From contig WJMS01000018.1 in assembly GCA_014727815.1 (NCBI GenBank), positions 1 to 35,189 on the forward strand: a stretch of DNA of 35,189 nt. The letters run 5' to 3'. This DNA comes from a candidate division GN15 bacterium (GTDB lineage Bacteria; Zixibacteria; MSB-5A5; GN15; FEB-12). Position 1 is the first letter of the stretch. Each line of letters starts with the position of its first letter. A program made the translations under genes and the position numbers. This document shows, one piece after another, positions 8,545-15,776 of the stretch. The notes beneath the pieces were generated by a model. The model was given only the letters and a program-made list of their open reading frames with translations. It made no database searches and was not told the DNA's origin.

Positions 8545-8660
8545 GTTAGCGGCTATCCGGTGGGGCTGGTGGAACGCGCTGACGCACTTTTTGCGTCGTG
8601 ATTGTCGACCGGTGTTCTGTCCAGTCGCCAGTGATCAGGCTAACTTGCTGCGGCGTGATC

Positions 8661-8806
8661 TGTTAGGTGGCGCCTCCCGGGGCCGGTCAATTTCCGGCAC
8701 AACCGTTGATCCTAACACAATCTGAACGGTGAACCTCGCGACAGCGGTCTGAACGGGTTTTGGAAGATGCCGGCCGCTGTCGTGTATAAAGGGAGGTAAT
8801 ACACGA
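8661..8806 (+). promoter_or_regulatory. Structured leader with overlapping inverted repeats before a small membrane protein gene
   Basis: The 261-base gap after 8544 contains nested complementarity. (1) TGTTAGG (8661-8667) pairs with CCTAACA (8711-8717), enclosing a small GCCGG/CCGGC hairpin. (2) 8737-8749 pairs with 8772-8784, a 13-bp stem with two G-U pairs and the perfect core CGACAGCGG/CCGCTGTCG. (3) CGTGTAT (8781-8787) pairs with ATACACG (8799-8805), placing the GGGAGG ribosome-binding site in an 11-base loop directly before the ATG. Stems 2 and 3 share bases 8781-8784, so they exclude each other. This is the architecture of a switchable leader, but no known riboswitch consensus is recognised. 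A short GACGCA/TGCGTC hairpin at 8581-8597 lacks a T-tract. Confidence 0.5.
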
Positions 8807-9003
8807 TGCTACCCAAGGTGACGCGCATGTTGAATCTGTTTTCGGTGGTGATGTTGATGTTGACGGCAGGTTATCTGATCATGACCTTCTCTCACATCTT
8901 GTCGGCCGCTGTCGAAGTGACGGTGCTGGCCGGCGCCGCCGGCTGCGGGTTCGGGTACGCTCGAACAGTGTCAACTGTAAGTGCCCAAGAGCCTAGCGAA
9001 TGA
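8806..9003 (+). CDS. Small membrane protein, unknown function
   Basis: A 65-aa ORF with an excellent GGGAGG site eight to nine bases before its ATG. It encodes two hydrophobic stretches, NLFSVVMLMLTAGYLIMTF (about residues 10-28) and AAVEVTVLAGAAGCGFGYA (about 34-52), then a short polar tail. It is most likely a two-helix inner-membrane protein. No family is recognised. It is not part of the following operon by sequence, because a TTGACA promoter begins 24 bases after its stop. It is preceded by a strongly structured leader, which suggests translational control. The evidence that it is real is the ribosome-binding site, the membrane-protein composition and the placement; no homology was recognised. 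Confidence 0.55.
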   Translation: MLPKVTRMLNLFSVVMLMLTAGYLIMTFSHILSAAVEVTVLAGAAGCGFGYARTVSTVSAQEPSE

Positions 9004-9027
9004 GAAAGACGACCAAAATATATTTGC

Positions 9028-9055
9028 TTGACAACGGGTCTCTATCTCTTATTTT
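9028..9055 (+). promoter_or_regulatory. Promoter of the TPR-ExbB-ExbD-TonB operon
   Basis: TTGACA (9028-9033), a 16-base spacer and TATTTT (9050-9055), with an A/T-rich stretch (AAAATATATTT) just upstream resembling an UP element. The ORF track begins the next gene at the TTG of this -35 box. The predicted transcript start near 9062 fits the GTG start at 9091 instead. Confidence 0.75.
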
Positions 9056-9090
9056 CGTTTGTCTTTTGGGAGAAGTATGAGGGTTTAACG

Positions 9091-10986
9091 GTGAAACGTA
9101 GATTTTTCAGCCTGCTTTTGGCGTTTGTGCTTGTCTTTGCCGCTTCCGGCGTTCGTGCCGACTGGCTTCAGGAAGAGTTTACCAGAGTTAGTGATGACGT
9201 CGTGACGGCGGTCAACAACGGGGATACGACCCGGGCAATCGATCTGCTGAAGCAGGAGATCGACATGGATCCCGGTTACCACTCCAATTACTACTCCCTG
9301 GGCTACATTTATTACCAGCGGGAGGACTACCCCCGGGCAATTGTCCAGTTTGAGAAGGCGCTCGATGAAAAGAGCAAACACTGGGAGTCGATGTACCTGT
9401 TGGCCCGCAGCCTGATCCACCAGGAGAAGTACGAAGAGGCCAAAGAGTACATGGAGCGCGGCCTTGATCGCGACAGGGACAACAAAGCCGAATGGGAAAA
9501 TGGGCTCGGCCTGGCCCTGATGGGGCTGGAGCAGTATGCCGAGGCCGATGCAGCCTTTCGTCGTGCGTTGGTGATTGATGACGAGAACGCACAGTATCAC
9601 ATTAACCTAGGTGATGCCAACTTCGCGCAGGGGATACCGTCGCTTGCCGTCATGGAGTACGAGCGGGCGCTGGAACTGGACACGGCCGGCAAGGAGGTCT
9701 ATTTCCACTGGGCCGAGGCATGTCTGGAGATGCGCGATTACGCCTGTGCGATCGAGAAACTTCGGATCGTCCTGACCAAGGACTCGTCGTACGCGCCGGC
9801 CTGGAACCGCGCCGGGCACATCTATTTCCGGGCGGCTCGCTCGAGCCGCAACCGTCAGGACCGCATCGACCGCTATCGCGACGCGATCGGTTCGTACAAG
9901 CAGTACCTCGAGCTTTCGGGGATCGAGCCGGATTCATCGACGGTCCGTCCGTATTTCGAGCTGGCCATGTCCTACGCGGAGATTTACGGTTTTGAAGATG
10001 CGGTCGATTATTTCGAGAAGGTGTTGTCGATTCCATACGAGCCCCGCGATATCTATTTCTACTATGCCAAGTCTCTCTGGGGTGTGAAGCAGTACGAGAA
10101 GGTCACCGAGATGCTCGAGAAGCAGGTGGCCTGGCAGGAGCAGCAGCCCAGCGAATACAACCAGACGTATGCCGACGCCGAGTTCCATCAGTTGATGGGT
10201 GACGGCTATTACTATCGTCAGCCGCACGACTTCTCCAATGCTATCAGGTGGTACAAGAAGTCGCTGGCCGAGTATCCTGATCAGAAGCGGCTGTTGCAGA
10301 ACGTGGCGTTGTCGAATCACCAGCTCGGTCGCTATCGCGAGGCGATCGACTTCTACGATCGCCGGATCGAGCAGGGGATCGATTCGAATTCGGCGACGAT
10401 TCTCAAGAACGCCGGTTCCTGCGCCTTGAATATCGCCAACCGCGAGGCGGAGGGCGAGGACGACATGATGATCGAGGACGAGATGCTCGACATGGCGCCG
10501 CTGCCGGAGGATACGATCAATTACTACGAGAAGGCGGTAGAGTATTTCACCCAGTATCTCGAGTACCAGCCCGAGGACGAACGAATTCTCGAACTGGCGG
10601 CAAGCACCCAGCTGTTCCAGCTGGCGGACTGCCAGAAGGGGGTCGCATTGTTCGAGCGTCTGCTGGCGGTGAACCCGAACAGCTGTATCGCGAAGCGCTC
10701 GCTCGGTTATGCATATTTCGGGGGCATTTGCACGAAGAACTACACCAAGGCGATCAACTACCTGTCTGACGCCTACGAGTGCATGGTCAACCGTGGTGAC
10801 GGTCAGTGTGCCGATGTCACGCTGGTGCTGTATATCGCGCAGGCCTATCATCTTCGCGCGGCCGAAGAGAGCAAAGCAAAATCTGACTTCAAGAACGCTT
10901 TTGAGTGGTACGGCAAGGTGCTCAAGTGTGAGCCGGGCAACGCGGAGGCCCAGAAGGGTCGCAATGATACCCAGTTCGAGTTCTGA
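9091..10986 (+). CDS. Secreted tetratricopeptide-repeat (TPR) protein, first gene of an ExbB/ExbD/TonB operon
   Basis: I place the start at GTG 9091 (631 aa), which follows a GAGGG site and gives a clean signal peptide, MKRRFFSLLLAFVLVFAASGVRA-DW. The longer track start would begin inside the promoter. The mature protein is almost entirely TPR: helices of the kind NYYSLGYIYYQREDYPRAIVQFEKAL, AEWENGLGLALMGLEQYAEAD and PAWNRAGHIYFRAA recur from about residue 50 to the end, at least ten repeats. An acidic insert (EAEGEDDMMIEDEMLDMAP) falls near residue 460. TPR arrays bind other proteins; in this position the natural partner is the ExbBD-TonB complex or its client in the periplasm. It is followed after 43 bases by a membrane protein gene, on the same strand. 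The exact role is unknown. Confidence 0.88.
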   Translation: MKRRFFSLLLAFVLVFAASGVRADWLQEEFTRVSDDVVTAVNNGDTTRAIDLLKQEIDMDPGYHSNYYSLGYIYYQREDYPRAIVQFEKALDEKSKHWESMYLLARSLIHQEKYEEAKEYMERGLDRDRDNKAEWENGLGLALMGLEQYAEADAAFRRALVIDDENAQYHINLGDANFAQGIPSLAVMEYERALELDTAGKEVYFHWAEACLEMRDYACAIEKLRIVLTKDSSYAPAWNRAGHIYFRAARSSRNRQDRIDRYRDAIGSYKQYLELSGIEPDSSTVRPYFELAMSYAEIYGFEDAVDYFEKVLSIPYEPRDIYFYYAKSLWGVKQYEKVTEMLEKQVAWQEQQPSEYNQTYADAEFHQLMGDGYYYRQPHDFSNAIRWYKKSLAEYPDQKRLLQNVALSNHQLGRYREAIDFYDRRIEQGIDSNSATILKNAGSCALNIANREAEGEDDMMIEDEMLDMAPLPEDTINYYEKAVEYFTQYLEYQPEDERILELAASTQLFQLADCQKGVALFERLLAVNPNSCIAKRSLGYAYFGGICTKNYTKAINYLSDAYECMVNRGDGQCADVTLVLYIAQAYHLRAAEESKAKSDFKNAFEWYGKVLKCEPGNAEAQKGRNDTQFEF

Positions 10987-11029
10987 TGCCGGGCAACAAA
11001 CGATGTAGCTAAGCTGTCCAGGAGTCTCA

Positions 11030-12025
11030 ATGACGGACAAAGAAAAACAGCAGGAGTCGAAGAAACCCTCCGGAGGAAAAGACGCTTCCGGGGGGCCAGT
11101 GAAACCGATAGACGAGAACCAGCGTTTTCGTTATATCGGTTTCGAGGTTTATCCGGGAAAACCGAAGGATCTGTTTAAGTCCGACGCCGAGCGTGACTTG
11201 CTGGTCAAGCGTCTCGCCGAGCGCCGGGAGCGCGGCGAGATTATCCGTGAGCACAACACGCTTCTCGAGGAGCGGGTCTCCTGGGGCGAGCGTATTGTGC
11301 TTGCCATCGCGTGTCTGATAGTGCTCGGGTCGCTCTTCCTGCCATGGTATTCGGCCTACACTGAAGTGATCGAAACCCCGCCGGCATCGGAGCAGGCGGT
11401 GGTCACCGATGCGCCGGAGGGCGTGACGATGATCGATTCGTTGGCCGACACGGTGGTGGTGCCGGATTCAGCAACCGCGGCCGCGGTGGCCGATCCGGAT
11501 ACGACCGTCACCGAACCCGACACGGCGGCTGCCGGAGCGGCGGCGGCGGGTGGTGATGACGGAGAGGAGATCATCCACGGTGGTATCGCCCGGCAGAAGG
11601 TGCACAAGGAGACGGAGACGGTTTCCTGGTTTGGCGCCATTTTCTCGCTGGGGAGCTTTGCAGGCTATGTCTTCTCGTCGGGGATGCTGGCGATTTCCGC
11701 GATTCTGATGATCCTGTACATGCTTCTGGCGATTGTCCTGCCGTTGTTTACGCTCTACTTGCTGTTTGGCAGCAAGGCGCGCGGCGATGACCTGGCGTTG
11801 CAGCTGAAGCGCGCCCTGAAGCTGAACTGGGTGCCGGTTATTCTCTTCATCGTTGTCGGCATCCTGTCGTTCTTTGGTGGTTCGTACTCGTTTGATGCGG
11901 CGTCGCTGTACGACAGTCTCGGCGACTCCTACGGGATCATGGCATTTGCCAATGCACTTTCCTGGGGTGTTTTCGTCTCTCTAGCGATGTTCATCATGGT
12001 CGCGGTCAAGAGTAGTGAGATATAA
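11030..12025 (+). CDS. Membrane protein of unknown function in the ExbBD/TonB operon
   Basis: A 331-aa product with an AGGAG site six bases before its ATG. The first ~85 residues are charged and cytoplasmic in character. One helix follows (RIVLAIACLIVLGSLFLPWY), then a long Ala/Asp/Pro/Thr/Val-rich acidic linker of about 90 residues (with repeats such as ADPDTTVTEPDTAAAG), then at least three further helices: a long hydrophobic segment AGYVFSSGMLAISAILMILYMLLAIVLPLFTLYLLFG, WVPVILFIVVGILSFFGG and NALSWGVFVSLAMFIMVAV. I do not recognise a family. Its placement, 32 bases before exbB and after the TPR gene, argues for a role as an accessory subunit or assembly factor of the energised complex. 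The low-complexity linker is probably periplasmic and flexible. Confidence 0.8.
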   Translation: MTDKEKQQESKKPSGGKDASGGPVKPIDENQRFRYIGFEVYPGKPKDLFKSDAERDLLVKRLAERRERGEIIREHNTLLEERVSWGERIVLAIACLIVLGSLFLPWYSAYTEVIETPPASEQAVVTDAPEGVTMIDSLADTVVVPDSATAAAVADPDTTVTEPDTAAAGAAAAGGDDGEEIIHGGIARQKVHKETETVSWFGAIFSLGSFAGYVFSSGMLAISAILMILYMLLAIVLPLFTLYLLFGSKARGDDLALQLKRALKLNWVPVILFIVVGILSFFGGSYSFDAASLYDSLGDSYGIMAFANALSWGVFVSLAMFIMVAVKSSEI

Positions 12026-12057
12026 TGATAGTGTTGGAAATTGGAGGTTAATCTCAG

Positions 12058-12813
12058 GTGAAACAGACACTCTTCGTAACCCTGAACGCGCTGGTCGCGT
12101 TCGGCATCGGCTTCGGGCTCTGGTACGGCGTGTTCCGGACGTCGGAGAACCCGATCGTGCACTCGATCTACCAGGGTGGCCCGCTGGTCGTGTTGCTGAT
12201 CATGATTTTTGTCATGTGCCTCGTCTTCGCGATCGAGCGCTACATCTCGCTCTATGGCAACGCCAAGGGCAAGAGTTCTGTGCAGGTCTTCTTCAAGAAG
12301 CTGATCACCCTGTTGCAGCAGGATGATTATGATGGCGCGCTGGCTGCCTGTGACAAACAGCGCGGCACCACCGCGAACGTGCTTCGGGCGGGTATCGAAC
12401 GCTACCGACAGTTGAAGGGCGATGACTCGATCGATGCCGAGAAGCGAATCCAGATGACGCAGTCGGCGATCGAGGAAGCCAACGCGCTCGAGGGACCGCT
12501 GCTGGAGCGGAACCTGATTGCGCTGTCGACGATTGCGTCGATTGCCACCATGGTGGGGCTGCTCGGGACGACGATCGGTATGATCCGTGCGTTTGCCGCC
12601 ACCGGTAACGTCGAGGGCGGCGTGATTGACGCCCAGCAGCTGGCGGTCGGTATTTCCGAGGCGCTGGTGAACACTGCCGGCGGTCTGGCCTCCGGTATTC
12701 TCGGCATTTTCTTCTACAACTTCTTCGTCAACAAGGTGGACTCCTTCAACTATACCACCGACGAAGCCACCTTCGAGGTGATGCAGCTGCTTAAGGAAAA
12801 AGAAGGAAAGTAA
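12058..12813 (+). CDS. exbB: ExbB/TolQ/MotA-family proton channel subunit
   Basis: The 251-aa product starts at GTG 12058 with GGAGG ten bases upstream. It has the ExbB order: an N-terminal hydrophobic segment (VAFGIGFGLWYGVF), helix 1 (PLVVLLIMIFVMCLVFAIERY), a cytoplasmic loop with helices, then two C-terminal helices, NLIALSTIASIATMVGLLGTTIGMIRAF and SEALVNTAGGLASGILGIFFYNFF. The family signature GLLGTTIGMIxAF is intact, as are the small residues and the TAGG pattern of the channel helix. With ExbD it forms the proton-conducting motor that drives TonB-dependent work at the outer membrane. It overlaps no neighbour and is followed by exbD after three bases, so the two are very likely translated together. 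Confidence 0.95.
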   Translation: MKQTLFVTLNALVAFGIGFGLWYGVFRTSENPIVHSIYQGGPLVVLLIMIFVMCLVFAIERYISLYGNAKGKSSVQVFFKKLITLLQQDDYDGALAACDKQRGTTANVLRAGIERYRQLKGDDSIDAEKRIQMTQSAIEEANALEGPLLERNLIALSTIASIATMVGLLGTTIGMIRAFAATGNVEGGVIDAQQLAVGISEALVNTAGGLASGILGIFFYNFFVNKVDSFNYTTDEATFEVMQLLKEKEGK

Positions 12814-12816
12814 GCG

Positions 12817-13290
12817 ATGCAGGTTAAGAAGAAACGGCGGGTAGCCATCCGGATCGACATGACCCCGATGGTTGATATCGCCTTTTTGCTGCTCATCTTC
12901 TATATGGCGACGACGCAGTTCAAACCACCGGAGGCCCGGGCTGTTGACCTGCCGGAATCGCACTCGCAGATCGAGTTGCCGGACAAGGGCGTCATCTTCG
13001 TCACGATAACCAGCCTGGACTCGATCTACGTCGATTATGTAGAGAAGGTCGAGATCGAGGTGGAAGGGCGGCAGGTCGAAACCAGCGCCCGAATCGTCCG
13101 CAAGGCCACGCCCGAGACGGTGGCCTCGGAGATTATCCGGGTGCGTACGCGCAACCCGCGTGCCCTGGTCGTGGTAAAGGCCGATGAAAAGGCGAGGTTC
13201 GGGACGATGCAAAGCGTGATGAGGCAGATGCAGGCCAACTTCATGGAACGCTTCCTGATCATCACCGATAACGAACAGGAAGAGGCGTAG
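12817..13290 (+). CDS. exbD: ExbD/TolR-family protein 1
   Basis: A 157-aa single-pass protein. A basic cytoplasmic start (MQVKKKRRVAIRID) leads to the signature MTPMVDIAFLLLIFYMATTQF, in which the Asp of MVDIAF is the proton-carrying residue. A periplasmic domain of about 115 residues follows (ending VKADEKARFGTMQSVMRQMQ...ERFLIITDNEQ), which is the normal ExbD size. Its ribosome-binding site (GAAGGAAA) lies in the end of exbB. It is one of two ExbD proteins in the operon. The membrane segments of the two are nearly identical while the periplasmic parts differ, so they may form a mixed dimer or serve different TonB proteins. Confidence 0.95.
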   Translation: MQVKKKRRVAIRIDMTPMVDIAFLLLIFYMATTQFKPPEARAVDLPESHSQIELPDKGVIFVTITSLDSIYVDYVEKVEIEVEGRQVETSARIVRKATPETVASEIIRVRTRNPRALVVVKADEKARFGTMQSVMRQMQANFMERFLIITDNEQEEA

Positions 13291-13330
13291 CGATGCGCTG
13301 CGCTCGGTGTGAAAGGAGAGTGATGACGGT

Positions 13331-13987
13331 ATGGCTGGTGAAGTAGCAGAACGGGCACCAAAAGGCGGAAAGCAGGGCCTGCGACGGCCAAAACGCCGTA
13401 TCGCCATCCGTATCGATATGACCCCGATGGTCGATATCGCATTTCTGCTGCTCATCTTCTATATGGTGTCGACGGTGTTCTCCATGCCTCAGGCGATGGA
13501 GATCAACCTGCCGCCGGAAGAGGAGCAGGAGACCGAGATCGAGGTCAAGGAATCGAACCTGCTGACTATTCGGGTTGACCCCGAAGGCCGGTACTGGTAT
13601 CACCTGAAGACGGCGACGCCGGAGAATCTGCCGATCCTGTTGCCATCGGATCCGGAGATCCCGGACACGGCCGGGTATGTCTTCTGGGAGGATACGCTGC
13701 GCAGTGTCCTGGTGAACGAAAACCGGGCGAACCCGAAGCTGAACACGCTGATTCTCATTCACGAGGACGCCAATTACGCGGATATGGTCAATATTCTCGA
13801 CGAGATCGACCTGATCGAGCGGTCGTTCAATCAGTATACCGCCGATCAGCTCGATATCGACGTCGAGGACCTGACAACCGAACAGGGTAAGTTCTCCTAC
13901 CGCTACGCGATTGGTGAGTGGGAGGACCGTGATGATAGAATTCTGGATTTCGCCATTCGTGGCGCACAGGAGAAAGGACAGTTGTAA
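13331..13987 (+). CDS. exbD: ExbD/TolR-family protein 2, with an extended periplasmic domain
   Basis: A 218-aa ExbD paralog that begins 40 bases after the first, with AAGGAGAG upstream. Residues about 15-50 (PKRRIAIRIDMTPMVDIAFLLLIFYMVSTVF) almost repeat the first ExbD, including the proton-carrying Asp. The periplasmic part is about 60 residues longer than usual. It has an insert after the first strand (WYHLKTATPENLPILLPSDP...GYVFWEDTL) and a C-terminal tail rich in acidic residues (QLDIDVEDLTTEQGKF...EWEDRDDR) beyond the usual IDLIERSFNQY end. The additions are probably interaction surfaces. It is followed after three bases by tonB, suggesting translational coupling. Confidence 0.93.
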   Translation: MAGEVAERAPKGGKQGLRRPKRRIAIRIDMTPMVDIAFLLLIFYMVSTVFSMPQAMEINLPPEEEQETEIEVKESNLLTIRVDPEGRYWYHLKTATPENLPILLPSDPEIPDTAGYVFWEDTLRSVLVNENRANPKLNTLILIHEDANYADMVNILDEIDLIERSFNQYTADQLDIDVEDLTTEQGKFSYRYAIGEWEDRDDRILDFAIRGAQEKGQL

Positions 13988-13990
13988 GTC

Positions 13991-14734
13991 ATGGGCATGT
14001 GCCGTACGTATTCACCGTACGGCGCTTGGGAGCTAAAGAGGAACTATCAGCGCAACCTGCTGATCGCCAATGGACTGACCGTCCTGATCGCAGTTGTACT
14101 TGTCGCCATCCCCTCGATGGTGACCGGGCCGTCAGAGGCCGGGCCGACCACGGTCGGACCGCCGCCGGAGCCCATCGAGACGACGATTAACTGGAGCCCG
14201 CCACCGGTGGTGACACTGGAAGGGCCGACCGTAACGACACCGGGGATGACACGAGAGGAGCTGTTGGGACGGATTCCGACTCCCGTTCCCGATGACCAGA
14301 TACAGGATGACAATGTCGTCATTGCCACGCGGGATGAGATCATCGAGTGGTCGAATATCTACGATCCCGGCGATGGCGGCGGCGCCGAGTTTGAGGGTAG
14401 CGGCGGAAGCGATGTCGACCGGGACTTCCCGGCGCCAGATTCGTTTGTGTCCGTCGAGATCGAACCGAAGCTGATATACCAGGCGATGCCGGCGTATCCA
14501 AGGCTGGCCAAGCAAGCCGGGATTGAAGGTGATGTCTGGGTGAAGGTGTTGGTTGATATCGACGGCAGCGTTCGGGAGGCGATAATCGGGCTGAGTTCCG
14601 AGTCGGCGATGCTCGATGAGGCGGCCGTCGCGGCGGCCTATCGGAACCGCTTCAGCCCGGCGATACAAAACGGACGACCGATTCCGGTCTGGGTGACTTA
14701 CAAGGTTGAGTTTCGATTGAATAGCGGTCGGTGA
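13991..14734 (+). CDS. tonB: Energy transducer TonB, paralog 1
   Basis: A 247-aa TonB-family protein. The cytoplasmic start has a block TYSPYGAWELKRNYQRN that is almost repeated in the next TonB. A single helix follows (LLIANGLTVLIAVVLVAIPSMV), then a Pro-rich periplasmic stretch (PPPEPIETTINWSPPPVV), a linker with acidic and Gly-rich parts, and the C-terminal TonB domain from about residue 160. That domain shows PAYPRLAKQAGIEGDVWVKV, DGSVREA, SAMLDEAAVAAAYRNRFSPA and NGRPIPVWV, the standard TonB_C motifs. It transmits ExbBD energy to outer-membrane receptors. The start could be ATG 13991 or ATG 13997; the second begins just before the conserved block. No TonB-dependent receptor is in the window. 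Confidence 0.93.
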   Translation: MGMCRTYSPYGAWELKRNYQRNLLIANGLTVLIAVVLVAIPSMVTGPSEAGPTTVGPPPEPIETTINWSPPPVVTLEGPTVTTPGMTREELLGRIPTPVPDDQIQDDNVVIATRDEIIEWSNIYDPGDGGGAEFEGSGGSDVDRDFPAPDSFVSVEIEPKLIYQAMPAYPRLAKQAGIEGDVWVKVLVDIDGSVREAIIGLSSESAMLDEAAVAAAYRNRFSPAIQNGRPIPVWVTYKVEFRLNSGR

Positions 14735-14785
14735 AATCGGCCGGAGCGATCAGAAAATTGGGAAGAACGACTTATCTCGTTTGTA

Positions 14786-14794
14786 TGTTATAAT
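14786..14794 (+). promoter_or_regulatory. Extended -10 promoter for the second tonB
   Basis: TGTTATAAT: a perfect TATAAT (14789-14794) preceded by TGn, 33 bases before the ATG, inside the 93-base gap between the tonB genes. No good -35 is present, as is common for extended -10 promoters. It would allow independent expression of the second TonB. Confidence 0.65.
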
Positions 14795-14827
14795 AGAAGA
14801 GAGAACGAGTAGACGAGGTACCTGGCA

Positions 14828-15568
14828 ATGGCCAACAACACATACAATGCATTGTACTCGCCGTATGGCGCGTACGAACTGAAAGCCAAATATCAGCGTA
14901 ATTTCGGTTTCAGCTCGCTGATTGTGGTCGGTTTCGTTCTTCTCATTCTGGGCGTGGCCTGGGTTATCGCCAACTGGGAAGACGAGCCGGAAGTGGTCTA
15001 TTCGGCGCAGAAGGTCATTAAGACTGTGGCCGAGCTGGGGCCGCCGCCGGCGATTGCCAAGAAGCCGCCGCAGGTGAAAGTTACGCAGCCGAATGTTGCG
15101 GCGCCGAAGGTGGGTATTCCGAAGCCGGTCGCCGACGAGGAAGTGGTCGACGATGATGTCGTGCTGGCAACCCGTGAGGAGTTGGCCGAGATTGTGGCGC
15201 CCGATGTGACCTCGGCATCGGCCGGTGAAGGTGATATTGTGGTCGATATCCAGGAAGAGGATTATCTGCCGTCGCCGACCGAATTTGTCCCGGTGGAAAT
15301 CTATCCTGAGATGATTTATCAGGAGCAGCCGGACTATCCGCGCCTGGCCCGTCAGGCCAGCCTCGAGGGTGATGTGGTGGTGCAGGTGCTGGTCGATAAG
15401 GATGGCACCGTGCGCGACGCCATTGTCGCCAAGTCTTCGGGGACGGCGTCGCTTGATGAGGCGGCGATTGAAGCGGCCAAGGAGTGCCGGTTCAAGCCGG
15501 GCATTCAGAACGGTCAGCCGGTTGCCTGCTGGGTGTCGTTTACCTACAATTTCCGTCTGAACCAGTAG
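14828..15568 (+). CDS. tonB: Energy transducer TonB, paralog 2
   Basis: A 246-aa TonB-family protein with the same plan as the previous one. A cytoplasmic block LYSPYGAYELKAKYQRN is followed by one helix (FGFSSLIVVGFVLLILGVAWVIANW) and a Pro/Lys-rich spacer (PPPAIAKKPPQVKVTQPNVAAPKVGIPKP), shorter in Pro runs than enteric TonB. An acidic linker follows, then a TonB_C domain from about residue 165 (PDYPRLARQASLEGDVVVQV, DGTVRDAIV, ASLDEAAIEAAKECRFKPGIQNGQPV). The two TonB proteins differ mainly in the spacer, so they may reach different receptors while sharing ExbB and ExbD. It has its own extended -10 promoter and ends before a strong terminator, which closes the cluster. Confidence 0.93.
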   Translation: MANNTYNALYSPYGAYELKAKYQRNFGFSSLIVVGFVLLILGVAWVIANWEDEPEVVYSAQKVIKTVAELGPPPAIAKKPPQVKVTQPNVAAPKVGIPKPVADEEVVDDDVVLATREELAEIVAPDVTSASAGEGDIVVDIQEEDYLPSPTEFVPVEIYPEMIYQEQPDYPRLARQASLEGDVVVQVLVDKDGTVRDAIVAKSSGTASLDEAAIEAAKECRFKPGIQNGQPVACWVSFTYNFRLNQ

Positions 15569-15590
15569 CAGCTATCAAAGTCTTTCAAAG

Positions 15591-15622
15591 ACGGTCCGGG
15601 TGAGCGCCCGGGCCGTTTTTTT
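15591..15622 (+). terminator. Rho-independent terminator of the tonB cluster
   Basis: A 10-bp stem (ACGGTCCGGG with CCCGGGCCGT, one wobble), a six-base loop TGAGCG and seven T's. It lies 23 bases after the tonB stop. Confidence 0.93.
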
Positions 15623-15656
15623 GTGCCTGGGTCTTCCCCCTGATTGACAAGAGGTT

Positions 15657-15692
15657 ATCGAAATATCCCGCCAATTCGAGTGGGTTTTCGAT
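15657..15692 (+). repeat. Inverted repeat upstream of a strong promoter, possible operator
   Basis: ATCGAAA (15657-15663) and TTTCGAT (15686-15692) are perfect inverted copies separated by 22 bases, with CCC/GGG inside. The element ends ten bases before the -35 box of the zinc-ribbon gene. The position suits a regulator site, but this is only a 7-bp arm and may be chance. Confidence 0.3.
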
Positions 15693-15701
15693 GAAATCTG
15701 C

Positions 15702-15730
15702 TTGACAGGGGCACAAATGTGCAGTATGCT
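15702..15730 (+). promoter_or_regulatory. Strong sigma70-type promoter
   Basis: TTGACA (15702-15707), 17 bases, TATGCT (15725-15730). The ORF track misreads the TTG of the -35 as a start codon. The real start, ATG 15777, follows the predicted transcript start by about 40 bases. Confidence 0.85.
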
Positions 15731-15776
15731 GGATCACTCACGGGAGAAACCCACCACAACCAGAGGAGTGCACACA

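Noticed and set aside
8279-8725. 148-aa plus-strand ORF extending past the TonB-C-like gene
   Set aside because: It overlaps the real gene in another frame, has Arg/Ser-rich shadow composition and lacks a ribosome-binding site. The part after 8544 is better explained as structured non-coding DNA.
9934-11040. 368-aa minus-strand ORF
   Set aside because: Antisense of the TPR gene; no ribosome-binding site or plausible domain.
12021-12026. Perfect TATAAT just before exbB
   Set aside because: It is made by the last codons ATA-TAA of the preceding gene plus T, with no -35 box or TG extension; exbB is more likely served by the operon promoter.
11929-13455. 508-aa minus-strand ORF
   Set aside because: Antisense of exbB, exbD1 and the start of exbD2; His/Arg-rich composition without motifs.
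15644-15672. TTGACA upstream of the zinc-ribbon promoter
   Set aside because: The nearest -10-like hexamer (TATCCC) is only 14 bases away, too close for a sigma70 promoter; the TTGACA at 15702 is far better.
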